A program made the translations under genes and the position numbers. Source: Clostridia bacterium (GTDB lineage Bacteria; UBA6262; WVXT01). From it: a stretch of 11,717 nt of DNA. The notes below the pieces were generated by a model, which was not told the DNA's origin, did no database searches, and saw only the letters and a program-made list of their open reading frames with translations. This document shows positions 6,910-11,717 of the stretch, piece after piece. Location: positions 1 to 11,717 of the forward strand of contig DAOVHK010000037.1 of assembly GCA_030671905.1 (NCBI GenBank), read 5' to 3'. The first letter of the stretch is position 1. Each line of letters opens with the position of its first letter.

Positions 6910-6928
6910 TTTTGGTAATTTTCCAAAA
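6910..6928. promoter_or_regulatory. Inverted repeat TTTTGG-N7-CCAAAA before the HD-GYP gene
   Basis: Perfect 6-base arms lie 20 bases before ATG 6949. The 8-mer TTTGGTAA in its left half also opens the inverted repeat at 9601-9631 upstream of promoter P2, so the two may be sites for a common regulator. The arms are short and the assignment is weak. Confidence 0.25.
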
Positions 6929-6948
6929 ATGTAGTGGTCAATAACATT

Positions 6949-8178
6949 ATGAAAAAAATAGATGTGCTTTTACTCAATTTCGGTATAGAAAATATCATAC
7001 AACCATGGGTTGATAGAGATATGCTCTATGCTATTTATACAGGAGAGAAGATTGAGGAAGTAGAACAAGTTTATAAAAATCGTAAATTTGACCTGATTTT
7101 CCTTAAAATATCAGAGGGCGTAACTGAAGGTTTTCGTGTATTGGATTACTTTAAAGATATTTCTCCGCATTCTAAAATAATAGTAGTTTCAGAAAAACCA
7201 AATTTTCAGGATGCATTTCAGTATTCAAAATATGGGGCTGATGATTTCCGTGCGATGTTTAGAAATTCCCTTGAATTTATAAGTTTTATAAGGTGTTCTG
7301 GTCAACAAGCTATTGTAGATAATATAAAAGTTAAATTTACAAATGTATTTCGAAAGGATGCTTTATTATCGTTACTTATGGCGATAACCGAAACAGCTTT
7401 AGCATGTCTGGTGAAGACAAAAGGTCAACATGAAACTATGGACCATATGGAAGGAGTTTCACAATATGTTCGTTTAATTTGTGAAAAATTAGGGAAGAAG
7501 AAAGATTATAGTGAAATTTTTAACCAAAAATATATTGAGTATATATATCTTGGAAGTAAGCTACACGATATTGGCAAGATAAATATACCCGAAAGGATAA
7601 CTATGAAACCATACTCTCTTACAAAAAAAGAATTCGAAATATTAAAAACTCATACTCATTATGGATATGAAATGTTATCCACAATTGAGCAAGGCGTGGA
7701 GCATGATTTGCACGAATTTTTTAAGATAACAAGAGAAATAGCGCTTTATCACCATGAAAATTACGACGGAACAGGCTATCCATATGGCTTAAAAGGTAAA
7801 GATATTCCTCTTTCTGCAAGAATTTGTGCCTTAGCAGATGCATATGATGCTCTTACGTCGTATAGGCATTATAGAGGGGCGTTTTCTCATGAAAAGATAC
7901 GTGATATTGTATTCCATAAACAAAGTCATAAGTATGACCCGGATATTCTGAAAATATTCAGGCAATATAATAAAGAATTTAAAGAAATATCCTCTGTTTT
8001 TAGAAAAAATGCAGAAACATATTCTCATAAAAGAATAAGAATACAATGTGCCTGGTGCAAGTCACTATTTATTTTTGACAAATGGTTGCCTTACAACGAA
8101 ATCCTTTATGGTTCTCATGTTATGTGTCCAGAATGTCATAAGAAACTTCAGAAAAAAATCGGTAATGTAAATTACTGA
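6949..8178 (+). CDS. HD-GYP phosphodiesterase with degenerate receiver and C-terminal four-Cys motif
   Basis: HD-GYP domains hydrolyse cyclic di-GMP. Numbered from the GTG at 6934 (ATG 6949 is residue 6): residues 7-115 have a receiver-like pattern, but the acidic pair is gone (VLLLNFGIEN), the phospho-acceptor is K58 (IFLKISEG) and the usual KP is missing, so phosphorylation is not expected. The catalytic domain (about 148-350) keeps HDIGK 211-215, H240, HHE at 273-275, DGTGYP at 278-283 and the ADAYDALT stretch at 301-308, so it looks active. Residues 371-402 carry CxxC (372/375) and CPEC (398/401), a probable zinc ribbon, which is unusual for this family. No clear ribosome site supports either start. 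The NtrC-type gene follows after 13 bases, also with a dead receiver, suggesting the two are co-expressed and work together. Confidence 0.88.
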   Translation: MKKIDVLLLNFGIENIIQPWVDRDMLYAIYTGEKIEEVEQVYKNRKFDLIFLKISEGVTEGFRVLDYFKDISPHSKIIVVSEKPNFQDAFQYSKYGADDFRAMFRNSLEFISFIRCSGQQAIVDNIKVKFTNVFRKDALLSLLMAITETALACLVKTKGQHETMDHMEGVSQYVRLICEKLGKKKDYSEIFNQKYIEYIYLGSKLHDIGKINIPERITMKPYSLTKKEFEILKTHTHYGYEMLSTIEQGVEHDLHEFFKITREIALYHHENYDGTGYPYGLKGKDIPLSARICALADAYDALTSYRHYRGAFSHEKIRDIVFHKQSHKYDPDILKIFRQYNKEFKEISSVFRKNAETYSHKRIRIQCAWCKSLFIFDKWLPYNEILYGSHVMCPECHKKLQKKIGNVNY

Positions 8179-8191
8179 ATCAGGAATTTTT

Positions 8192-9601
8192 ATGGCTAAG
8201 GGAAAAAATATTCTAATAATTGGTGGTGAAGAATTTATAGGGAAAAATCTAAAAAAAGAACTGCTGCAAATGGGATACAATGTGGAGGAAGTTTTTGATG
8301 GAGATACTGGTCTGGAAGAGTTAGAAAATGGAAAGTTTCAAGTTGTCTTGTTAAGCTCGGAATTGCCGCACATAGAGGGAAACAGGATTCTGAGAAGTAT
8401 CAAGGAGACACATCCCCTTAGCGAGGTTATTGTGCTTGGCGAACATAGCACGATGCGCTCAGCTTTTGATTCAATGCGTTTAGGTGCTTACGATTATCTG
8501 AGCAGACCTTTCGATTTAAATCAAGTAATCTCCACTGTTGAACGAGCCATTGAGCATTGTAAGAAGCATAAGAGTAGGCGCGAGGGAAATGGGAAATTGT
8601 CACGCCGAAGTCTCCCTTCTGACATGGTGGGAGAGAGTTCGGCAATGAAATCGATTTTGGATTTGGTCCAGAAAGTAGCTCCCACTGATTCTGCTGTCCT
8701 TGTTCAAGGAGAAACAGGCACCGGTAAGGGATTGATAGCTAATGCTATCTATAAGAATAGTTCGCGTTGGGATGAATCCTTCATTGTAATCAATTGTAGT
8801 GCTATCCCTGATACTCTTTTGGAAAGTGAGCTTTTTGGATATGAAAAAGGCGCTTTCACTGACGCTACTCGTTTGAAACGCGGTCTTTTAGAGACAGCTA
8901 ATGGCGGGACTCTATTTTTGGATGAAGTCAGTGAAATAAGCCCAAGTTTACAATCTAAATTATTGCGAGTGGTGGAGACCGGAGACTTTCGCCGTTTAGG
9001 CAGTAACCAGGAAATCCAGGTTGACTTAAGAATCATTTGTGCTACTAACAGGGATTTATATAAAGAGGTTGCTTCTCGTCGGTTTAGGGAAGACCTTTAT
9101 TATCGCTTAAGTGTAGTGACTATAAATGTTCCCCCTTTGAGAGAAAGACCAGATGATATACCTTTATTAGTTAATTTCTTTTTAGATAATTTAAAAGTTT
9201 CCGGTAAAGGGAAAAAAACAATTTCTCCAGAAGCACTGGAAATGTTGAAGGAATATGATTGGCCGGGAAATATTCGTGAACTACGCAATGTGATTGAAAG
9301 GGTAATAATTTTAACCGAACGAAATAGTATTGAAGTTGCAGATCTGCCACCTATCATTCAGAAACATAAGACTGTGAAGCAATTATTTTTAATGCCTCCT
9401 GAGGAGAGATATCTTACTCTTGAGGAAATGGAAAAGATGTATATAGAAAAGGTATTAGAACATTGCCGTGGACATCGCAGTCGAACAGCAGAGATTTTAG
9501 GTGTCACTCGCCATACCTTATATAATAAGCTCAAACATTTTGGAATTGATGAGAAAAAAATCGCCTCTTTTAAATCCTTCCGAAAAAAACAACCCTCCTA
9601 A
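8192..9601 (+). CDS. NtrC-type sigma-54 activator with phosphorylation-dead receiver
   Basis: A 469-residue activator. The receiver-like N-terminus (6-120) keeps the fold pattern but lacks the chemistry: the acidic pair is G11/G12 (ILIIGGEE), the phospho-acceptor is S55 (VVLLSSELP) and the conserved Lys is R105 (LSRPF). The AAA+ domain is intact: Walker A GETGTGKG (173-180), GAFTDA (220-225), GGTLFLDE (238-245), FREDLYYRLSV and WPGNIREL (357-364). A Fis-type helix-turn-helix lies at about 424-450, with a short basic tail. ATG 8192 has CAGGA 6 bases upstream. Control must come from something other than aspartyl phosphorylation, such as protein contact, ligand or abundance. The FleQ-style LFRS c-di-GMP motif is not evident before Walker A (LPSD instead). 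The intergenic region just downstream holds sigma-54 promoter P2, its likely target. Confidence 0.93.
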   Translation: MAKGKNILIIGGEEFIGKNLKKELLQMGYNVEEVFDGDTGLEELENGKFQVVLLSSELPHIEGNRILRSIKETHPLSEVIVLGEHSTMRSAFDSMRLGAYDYLSRPFDLNQVISTVERAIEHCKKHKSRREGNGKLSRRSLPSDMVGESSAMKSILDLVQKVAPTDSAVLVQGETGTGKGLIANAIYKNSSRWDESFIVINCSAIPDTLLESELFGYEKGAFTDATRLKRGLLETANGGTLFLDEVSEISPSLQSKLLRVVETGDFRRLGSNQEIQVDLRIICATNRDLYKEVASRRFREDLYYRLSVVTINVPPLRERPDDIPLLVNFFLDNLKVSGKGKKTISPEALEMLKEYDWPGNIRELRNVIERVIILTERNSIEVADLPPIIQKHKTVKQLFLMPPEERYLTLEEMEKMYIEKVLEHCRGHRSRTAEILGVTRHTLYNKLKHFGIDEKKIASFKSFRKKQPS

Positions 9602-9631
9602 TTTGGTAAATAATTCAACATTTTGCCAAAT
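9601..9631. repeat. Inverted repeat directly after the second activator gene
   Basis: ATTTGGTAAA (9601-9610) pairs with TTTGCCAAAT (9622-9631), 9 of 10 positions complementary. It could be an enhancer site, centred about 244 bases before the predicted P2 start, or a weak hairpin at the gene end. No T-run follows, so a classical terminator is unlikely. Confidence 0.35.
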
Positions 9632-9651
9632 CATTGCGCAACTTATCAATA

Positions 9652-9787
9652 TTTATCGTCGGCAAATTCACCTCTTCTTGCATCATTTATGTAAAAAGAT
9701 TACTCATTTTAATTGGCATTCCCGATATACAATTATTGAGCCAATTAAACTCAGTTTATACCCTGTTTTCATCCATTTTATCGTCGG
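9652..9787 (+). repeat. Direct repeat pair TTTATCGTCGG upstream of P2
   Basis: The identical 11-mer occurs at 9652-9662 and 9777-9787, 125 bases apart, both upstream of P2. A related TCGGGAAT lies at 9784-9791 and, inverted, at 9718-9725. Repeated sites at this distance suit an enhancer-binding protein. Function is inferred. Confidence 0.35.
9708..9749. repeat. Inverted repeat TTTAATTGGC-N22-GCCAATTAAA upstream of P2
   Basis: Perfect 10-base arms (9708-9717 and 9740-9749), centred about 131 bases before the predicted P2 start. This is the longest perfect dyad in the region and a reasonable enhancer candidate for the activator encoded just upstream. Confidence 0.4.
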
Positions 9788-9833
9788 GAATCTAATATCG
9801 ATAAGACACTCAGCTTTTATCAATAAATTCCTA

Positions 9834-9849
9834 TGGCAAGAAAATTGCC
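9834..9849 (+). promoter_or_regulatory. Sigma-54 promoter P2 (-24/-12)
   Basis: TGGCAAGAAAATTGCC fits TGGCAC(G)-N4-TTGCW with exact spacing from GG (9835-9836) to GC (9847-9848); only the last base departs from W. Transcription would start near 9860, 33 bases before the ATG at 9893, with a strong ribosome site in between. It lies 232 bases after an NtrC-type activator gene. The arms GGCAA/TTGCC also form a short dyad. Confidence 0.75.
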
Positions 9850-9880
9850 TCCTGACCGAGTAGAGACAACTCTAAATTGA

Positions 9881-9887
9881 AAAGGAG
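9881..9887 (+). promoter_or_regulatory. Strong ribosome binding site AAGGAGG
   Basis: A near-perfect Shine-Dalgarno sequence (within AAAAGGAGGAAAG) lies about 5 bases before ATG 9893. It is the strongest ribosome site in the window, suggesting the P2-driven product is made in quantity. Confidence 0.7.
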
Positions 9888-9892
9888 GAAAG

Positions 9893-10504
9893 ATGAGAGA
9901 GAGATTGTTAAAGAAAGTGCAAGTAGCTTCCGGAAAGACAGCAGGGATAATAGCCAGAGAAACGTTAGCAGTGGCTAAGAGAGCCGGCACTATGCCCTGT
10001 CTCATCAAGACGAAAACAGCTGAAGCAATTTGGGTGGGCGGAAAGACATTAAGAATCAAAAGGTTAAAAAGTGACCTTAAGAAATGGGAAAAGAAAAGAG
10101 GAGCTACCTTCACTAAAATGGGCGAGGTGATATTTAAATTAATAGGAAGAAAAGTAAAAAACGTCTGGCAGAGAAGAGAAATAAAGCATTTAATTGGTAA
10201 ATTGAGAAATTACGGCAATGCGATAAGGAAGATAAAAGCACAAATCACCCAAGTGGAAAAAATTAGTGAAGAACAGATTAGTTACCACCAGGCCATCCTT
10301 AATTTAAGTTCAAAAGAAAAAGATGTTCGTCTGGGAGCAGTGAAATCTTTAGGCCAGTTAGGCGACAAAGACATTATTCCCATTTTAACTAAGAAACTGG
10401 AAGACCCTGATTTACTGGTCCGTCAGGAAACTATGCGGGTACTGCACAAAATAATTGACCGGGAATATCCACAGCATAGACTCAGTGGGTCGGGGCCCGG
10501 TTAA
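9893..10504 (+). CDS. Coiled-coil protein with C-terminal HEAT repeats, function unknown
   Basis: A 203-residue, strongly basic protein I do not recognise as a named family. Seen: an N-terminal segment rich in Ala, Lys and Arg with helical character (1-48); a long helical, probably coiled-coil stretch rich in Lys and Glu (about 50-125); and at 133-190 about one and a half HEAT-type repeats (DVRLGAVKSLGQLGDKDIIP, then VRQETMRVLHKI), which usually act as protein-binding scaffolds. No signal peptide, membrane span or catalytic motif is visible. The tail RLSGSGPG is encoded by an unusually GC-rich stretch. It is the first gene after P2 and has the best ribosome site in the window, so it is probably the main output of the second activator. 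A NifX-family gene follows after 16 bases. A role as adaptor or DNA/RNA-associated structural protein is only a guess. Confidence 0.85.
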   Translation: MRERLLKKVQVASGKTAGIIARETLAVAKRAGTMPCLIKTKTAEAIWVGGKTLRIKRLKSDLKKWEKKRGATFTKMGEVIFKLIGRKVKNVWQRREIKHLIGKLRNYGNAIRKIKAQITQVEKISEEQISYHQAILNLSSKEKDVRLGAVKSLGQLGDKDIIPILTKKLEDPDLLVRQETMRVLHKIIDREYPQHRLSGSGPG

Positions 10505-10520
10505 GAAGGGGGTAAACAGA

Positions 10521-10961
10521 GTGGATAAAATGAAAATAGCTATTCCCTCAGATGACGGCAAAAGTATTTCCCCCCATTTTGGGAGATGTTGCTGTTTTAT
10601 CATTTATGAAGTTGAAGGCAACAAAGTTAACAATAGAACAATTAGGGAGAATGTTTGTTGCCCACACCGAGCCAATATCTGTCCCAAAACGGTATCGGTT
10701 CAAACAAGGGAATTTGTAGAAAAAATACGTAATGAAGCGGTTTCAGAGATTCGTGATTGTCAGATCCTAATCGGAAGATATATGAACCAAAGTGCAATTG
10801 ATAATCTCAACAGTCACAATATTAGAATTATCCTGGTTGATGAAAAAGATGCCGATGTTGCAATAGAGAAATATTTACTGGGGATATTGGTAGAAATTCA
10901 AAATCAACAATTTTGTATGTGTTGTCAAGCTAACTGTCTAAAAATATCAAACCGGGAGTGA
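10521..10961 (+). CDS. NifX/NifB-associated (dinitrogenase Fe-Mo cofactor) family protein, Cys-rich
   Basis: A 146-residue protein that starts like the dinitrogenase iron-molybdenum cofactor-binding family: KIAIPSDDGKSISPHFGRC with the conserved PHFGR near 18-22. Many relatives lie outside nitrogen-fixation operons and bind or carry metal clusters; the fold is RNase H-like. Seen here: 11 cysteines at about 23-25, 46, 47, 54, 80, 132, 134, 135 and 139, including a C-terminal CxCCxxxC cluster. GTG 10521 is chosen because AAGGGGG at 10506-10512 lies 8 bases upstream; ATG 10530 is an alternative, and an upstream ATG at 10455 would overlap the HEAT gene. It lies 16 bases after that gene and 3 bases before the TM2-like gene, so it is probably in the P2 operon. 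No nitrogenase gene is in view, so nitrogen fixation should not be assumed. Confidence 0.87.
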   Translation: MDKMKIAIPSDDGKSISPHFGRCCCFIIYEVEGNKVNNRTIRENVCCPHRANICPKTVSVQTREFVEKIRNEAVSEIRDCQILIGRYMNQSAIDNLNSHNIRIILVDEKDADVAIEKYLLGILVEIQNQQFCMCCQANCLKISNRE

Positions 10962-10964
10962 GAT

Positions 10965-11213
10965 ATGGCTAATCATCCGTATCGAGGTTTGGCAGTCGTT
11001 CTTTCTTTTCTCTTACCGGGGCTGGGACAGATTTATAATCAACAGTTTGCCAGAGGAACAAGATTTATTATTGCCTATATCATTTCCTGGGCATTGTCTT
11101 TTATTGTTATTGGGTGGTTCTTTTTAGTTATTGTCTGGATTTGGTCAATGGTCGATGCTTATCAATCTACAGGGAGAGTAACTCCCCCTCCTCGCCGTCC
11201 CCCCCGGGGGTAG
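10965..11213 (+). CDS. Small TM2-like membrane protein
   Basis: An 82-residue hydrophobic protein. The N-terminal LAVVLSFLLPGLGQIYNQQ (9-27) matches the PGLGQxYxxQ signature of TM2-type domains. Two membrane segments follow at about 33-50 and 51-65 (FIIAYIISWALSFIVIGWFF ... WIWSMVDAY), the last ending in the family's typical D-A-Y. The role of such small proteins is poorly known. The start is 3 bases after the NifX-family stop with GGGAG just upstream, so it is almost certainly co-translated with it. The final residues PPPRRPPRG and the stop codon are encoded by the left part of a GC-rich palindrome (11192-11237), so the original C-terminus may have been replaced. Confidence 0.82.
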   Translation: MANHPYRGLAVVLSFLLPGLGQIYNQQFARGTRFIIAYIISWALSFIVIGWFFLVIVWIWSMVDAYQSTGRVTPPPRRPPRG

Positions 11214-11237
11214 CGGAGCAAAACCGGGGGACGGCGA
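11192..11237. repeat. GC-rich palindromic repeat at the end of the TM2-like gene
   Basis: TCGCCGTCCCCC (11192-11203) and GGGGGACGGCGA (11226-11237) are perfect 12-base arms around a 22-base loop that itself contains GGGGGTAGCGGAGC. It is sharply more GC-rich than its surroundings and overlaps the last codons of the TM2-like gene. The GTAG at 11210-11213 recalls the REP-like units at 6825-6875. It may also act as a transcription barrier before parA, though no T-run follows. Confidence 0.6.
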
Positions 11238-11360
11238 AGCACGCTATGAACACTTTGCAGTTTCATACCCCATTTATCCTCGCTCTGATTTGCCATATTT
11301 CCATGCTGAAGGATGAGGTTGGTAGAAATGGAGTTTCTAATGAAGTAAAGGGGAAAAAGA

Positions 11361-11717
11361 ATGCGTTCGATAGCTTTAATCAATCAAAAAGGTGGTGTGG
11401 GTAAAACAACCACGGTAGCGAATCTGGGAGCTTGTTTAGCTCAGTTGGGAAAGAAAGTGTTGGTGGTAGATTTAGACCCACAGGCTAATTTAACTATCCA
11501 TTTGGGAATCAAAAGTAACGAATTAGAATGTTCGATTTATGACCTTCTATTGTGGAAGACTAAGGCAGAGGAAGTAATTATTCCCACTGGAGTTGAGGGT
11601 TTAAATATTATTCCTGCTAATATCGACCTTTCCCGAGCAGAAATTGAACTGGTTAATATGCCCAGCAGGGAGACAATACTCAAAGACCGGCTTTTCTTGA
11701 CGTTTAAAAAATACGAC
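11361..11717 (+). CDS. parA: ParA/Soj-type chromosome partitioning ATPase, 5' part
   Basis: The first 119 residues of a ParA-family ATPase, running off the window end. Seen: the deviant Walker A KGGVGKTT (residues 10-17, with the signature first Lys K10), the Walker A' stretch VLVVDLDPQANLT (33-45), and IIPANIDLSRAEIEL (84-98) as in Soj proteins. The family dimerises on DNA with ATP and, with ParB, segregates origins; relatives position other cargo. ATG 11361 has AAAGGGG at 11348-11353. The 147 bases before it, starting with the GC-rich palindrome, show no clear promoter. The downstream gene, normally parB, is outside the window. It is probably a core chromosomal gene unrelated to the sigma-54 cassette. 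Confidence 0.93.
   Translation, partial: MRSIALINQKGGVGKTTTVANLGACLAQLGKKVLVVDLDPQANLTIHLGIKSNELECSIYDLLLWKTKAEEVIIPTGVEGLNIIPANIDLSRAEIELVNMPSRETILKDRLFLTFKKYD

Noticed and set aside
8328..8650. FleQ-like c-di-GMP binding in the second activator
   Set aside because: Attractive because the receiver is dead and an HD-GYP gene is adjacent, but the LFRS motif expected before Walker A reads LPSD, so sequence support is missing.
9501..9863. 120-residue open frame overlapping the end of the second activator gene and the P2 region
   Set aside because: It reads through the activator's DNA-binding coding region in another frame, has no ribosome site or family resemblance, and runs across promoter P2. 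Chance frame in AT-rich DNA.
10455..10520. Longer N-terminus for the NifX-family protein from ATG 10455
   Set aside because: It would overlap the HEAT gene by 50 bases, adds 22 residues unlike the family, and lacks a ribosome site, whereas GTG 10521 has one.
10521..10961. Nitrogen-fixation locus
   Set aside because: The NifX-family match alone is not evidence; no nifHDK, nifB, nifE/N or molybdenum transport genes are in the window.
11114..11404. 96-residue open frame overlapping the TM2-like gene end and the parA start
   Set aside because: It crosses the palindrome and the parA ribosome site in a different frame and shows no family features.

Overview
The window is AT-rich bacterial DNA that is densely coding almost entirely on the + strand. 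Gene content (a sigma-54-type factor, NtrC-type activators, PilZ, HD-GYP, a NifX-family protein, ParA) and small REP-like palindromes fit an uncultured or poorly sampled bacterium such as a candidate-phylum lineage. The sequence alone does not fix the phylum.

Layout. (1) 58-477: a small PilZ protein, a likely c-di-GMP receptor, preceded by what may be a broken receiver fragment. (2) 710-5631: a compact cluster of a divergent sigma-54 (RpoN-family) factor, a soluble hybrid histidine kinase (GAF-PAS-PAS-HisKA-HATPase-REC) and a canonical NtrC-type activator with an intact phospho-acceptor. (3) 5632-6040: a 409-base non-coding stretch holding a well-formed -24/-12 promoter (here P1, 5899-5914) and two inverted repeats downstream of it. 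(4) 6041-9601: an XRE-cupin regulator, a broken sensor-kinase start invaded by REP-like hairpins, an HD-GYP protein with a degenerate receiver and a C-terminal four-Cys motif, and a second NtrC-type activator whose receiver has lost every phosphorylation residue. (5) 9602-9892: a 291-base non-coding stretch ending in a second -24/-12 promoter (P2, 9834-9849). (6) 9893-11213: a coiled-coil/HEAT protein, a Cys-rich NifX-family protein and a tiny TM2-like membrane protein, the last ended by a GC-rich palindrome. (7) 11361-end: the start of a ParA ATPase gene, cut by the window edge.

How it may work (inference). The dedicated sigma-54-like factor, kinase and first activator form a signalling cassette. 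The next gene block follows P1 and carries a second, phosphorylation-independent activator. The block after that follows P2. The order factor, kinase, activator 1, P1, activator 2, P2, output genes looks like a two-step sigma-54 cascade with a c-di-GMP branch (PilZ, HD-GYP). The output genes have no recognisable pathway and are the least understood part. No rRNA, tRNA, CRISPR array or insertion-sequence transposase was seen.
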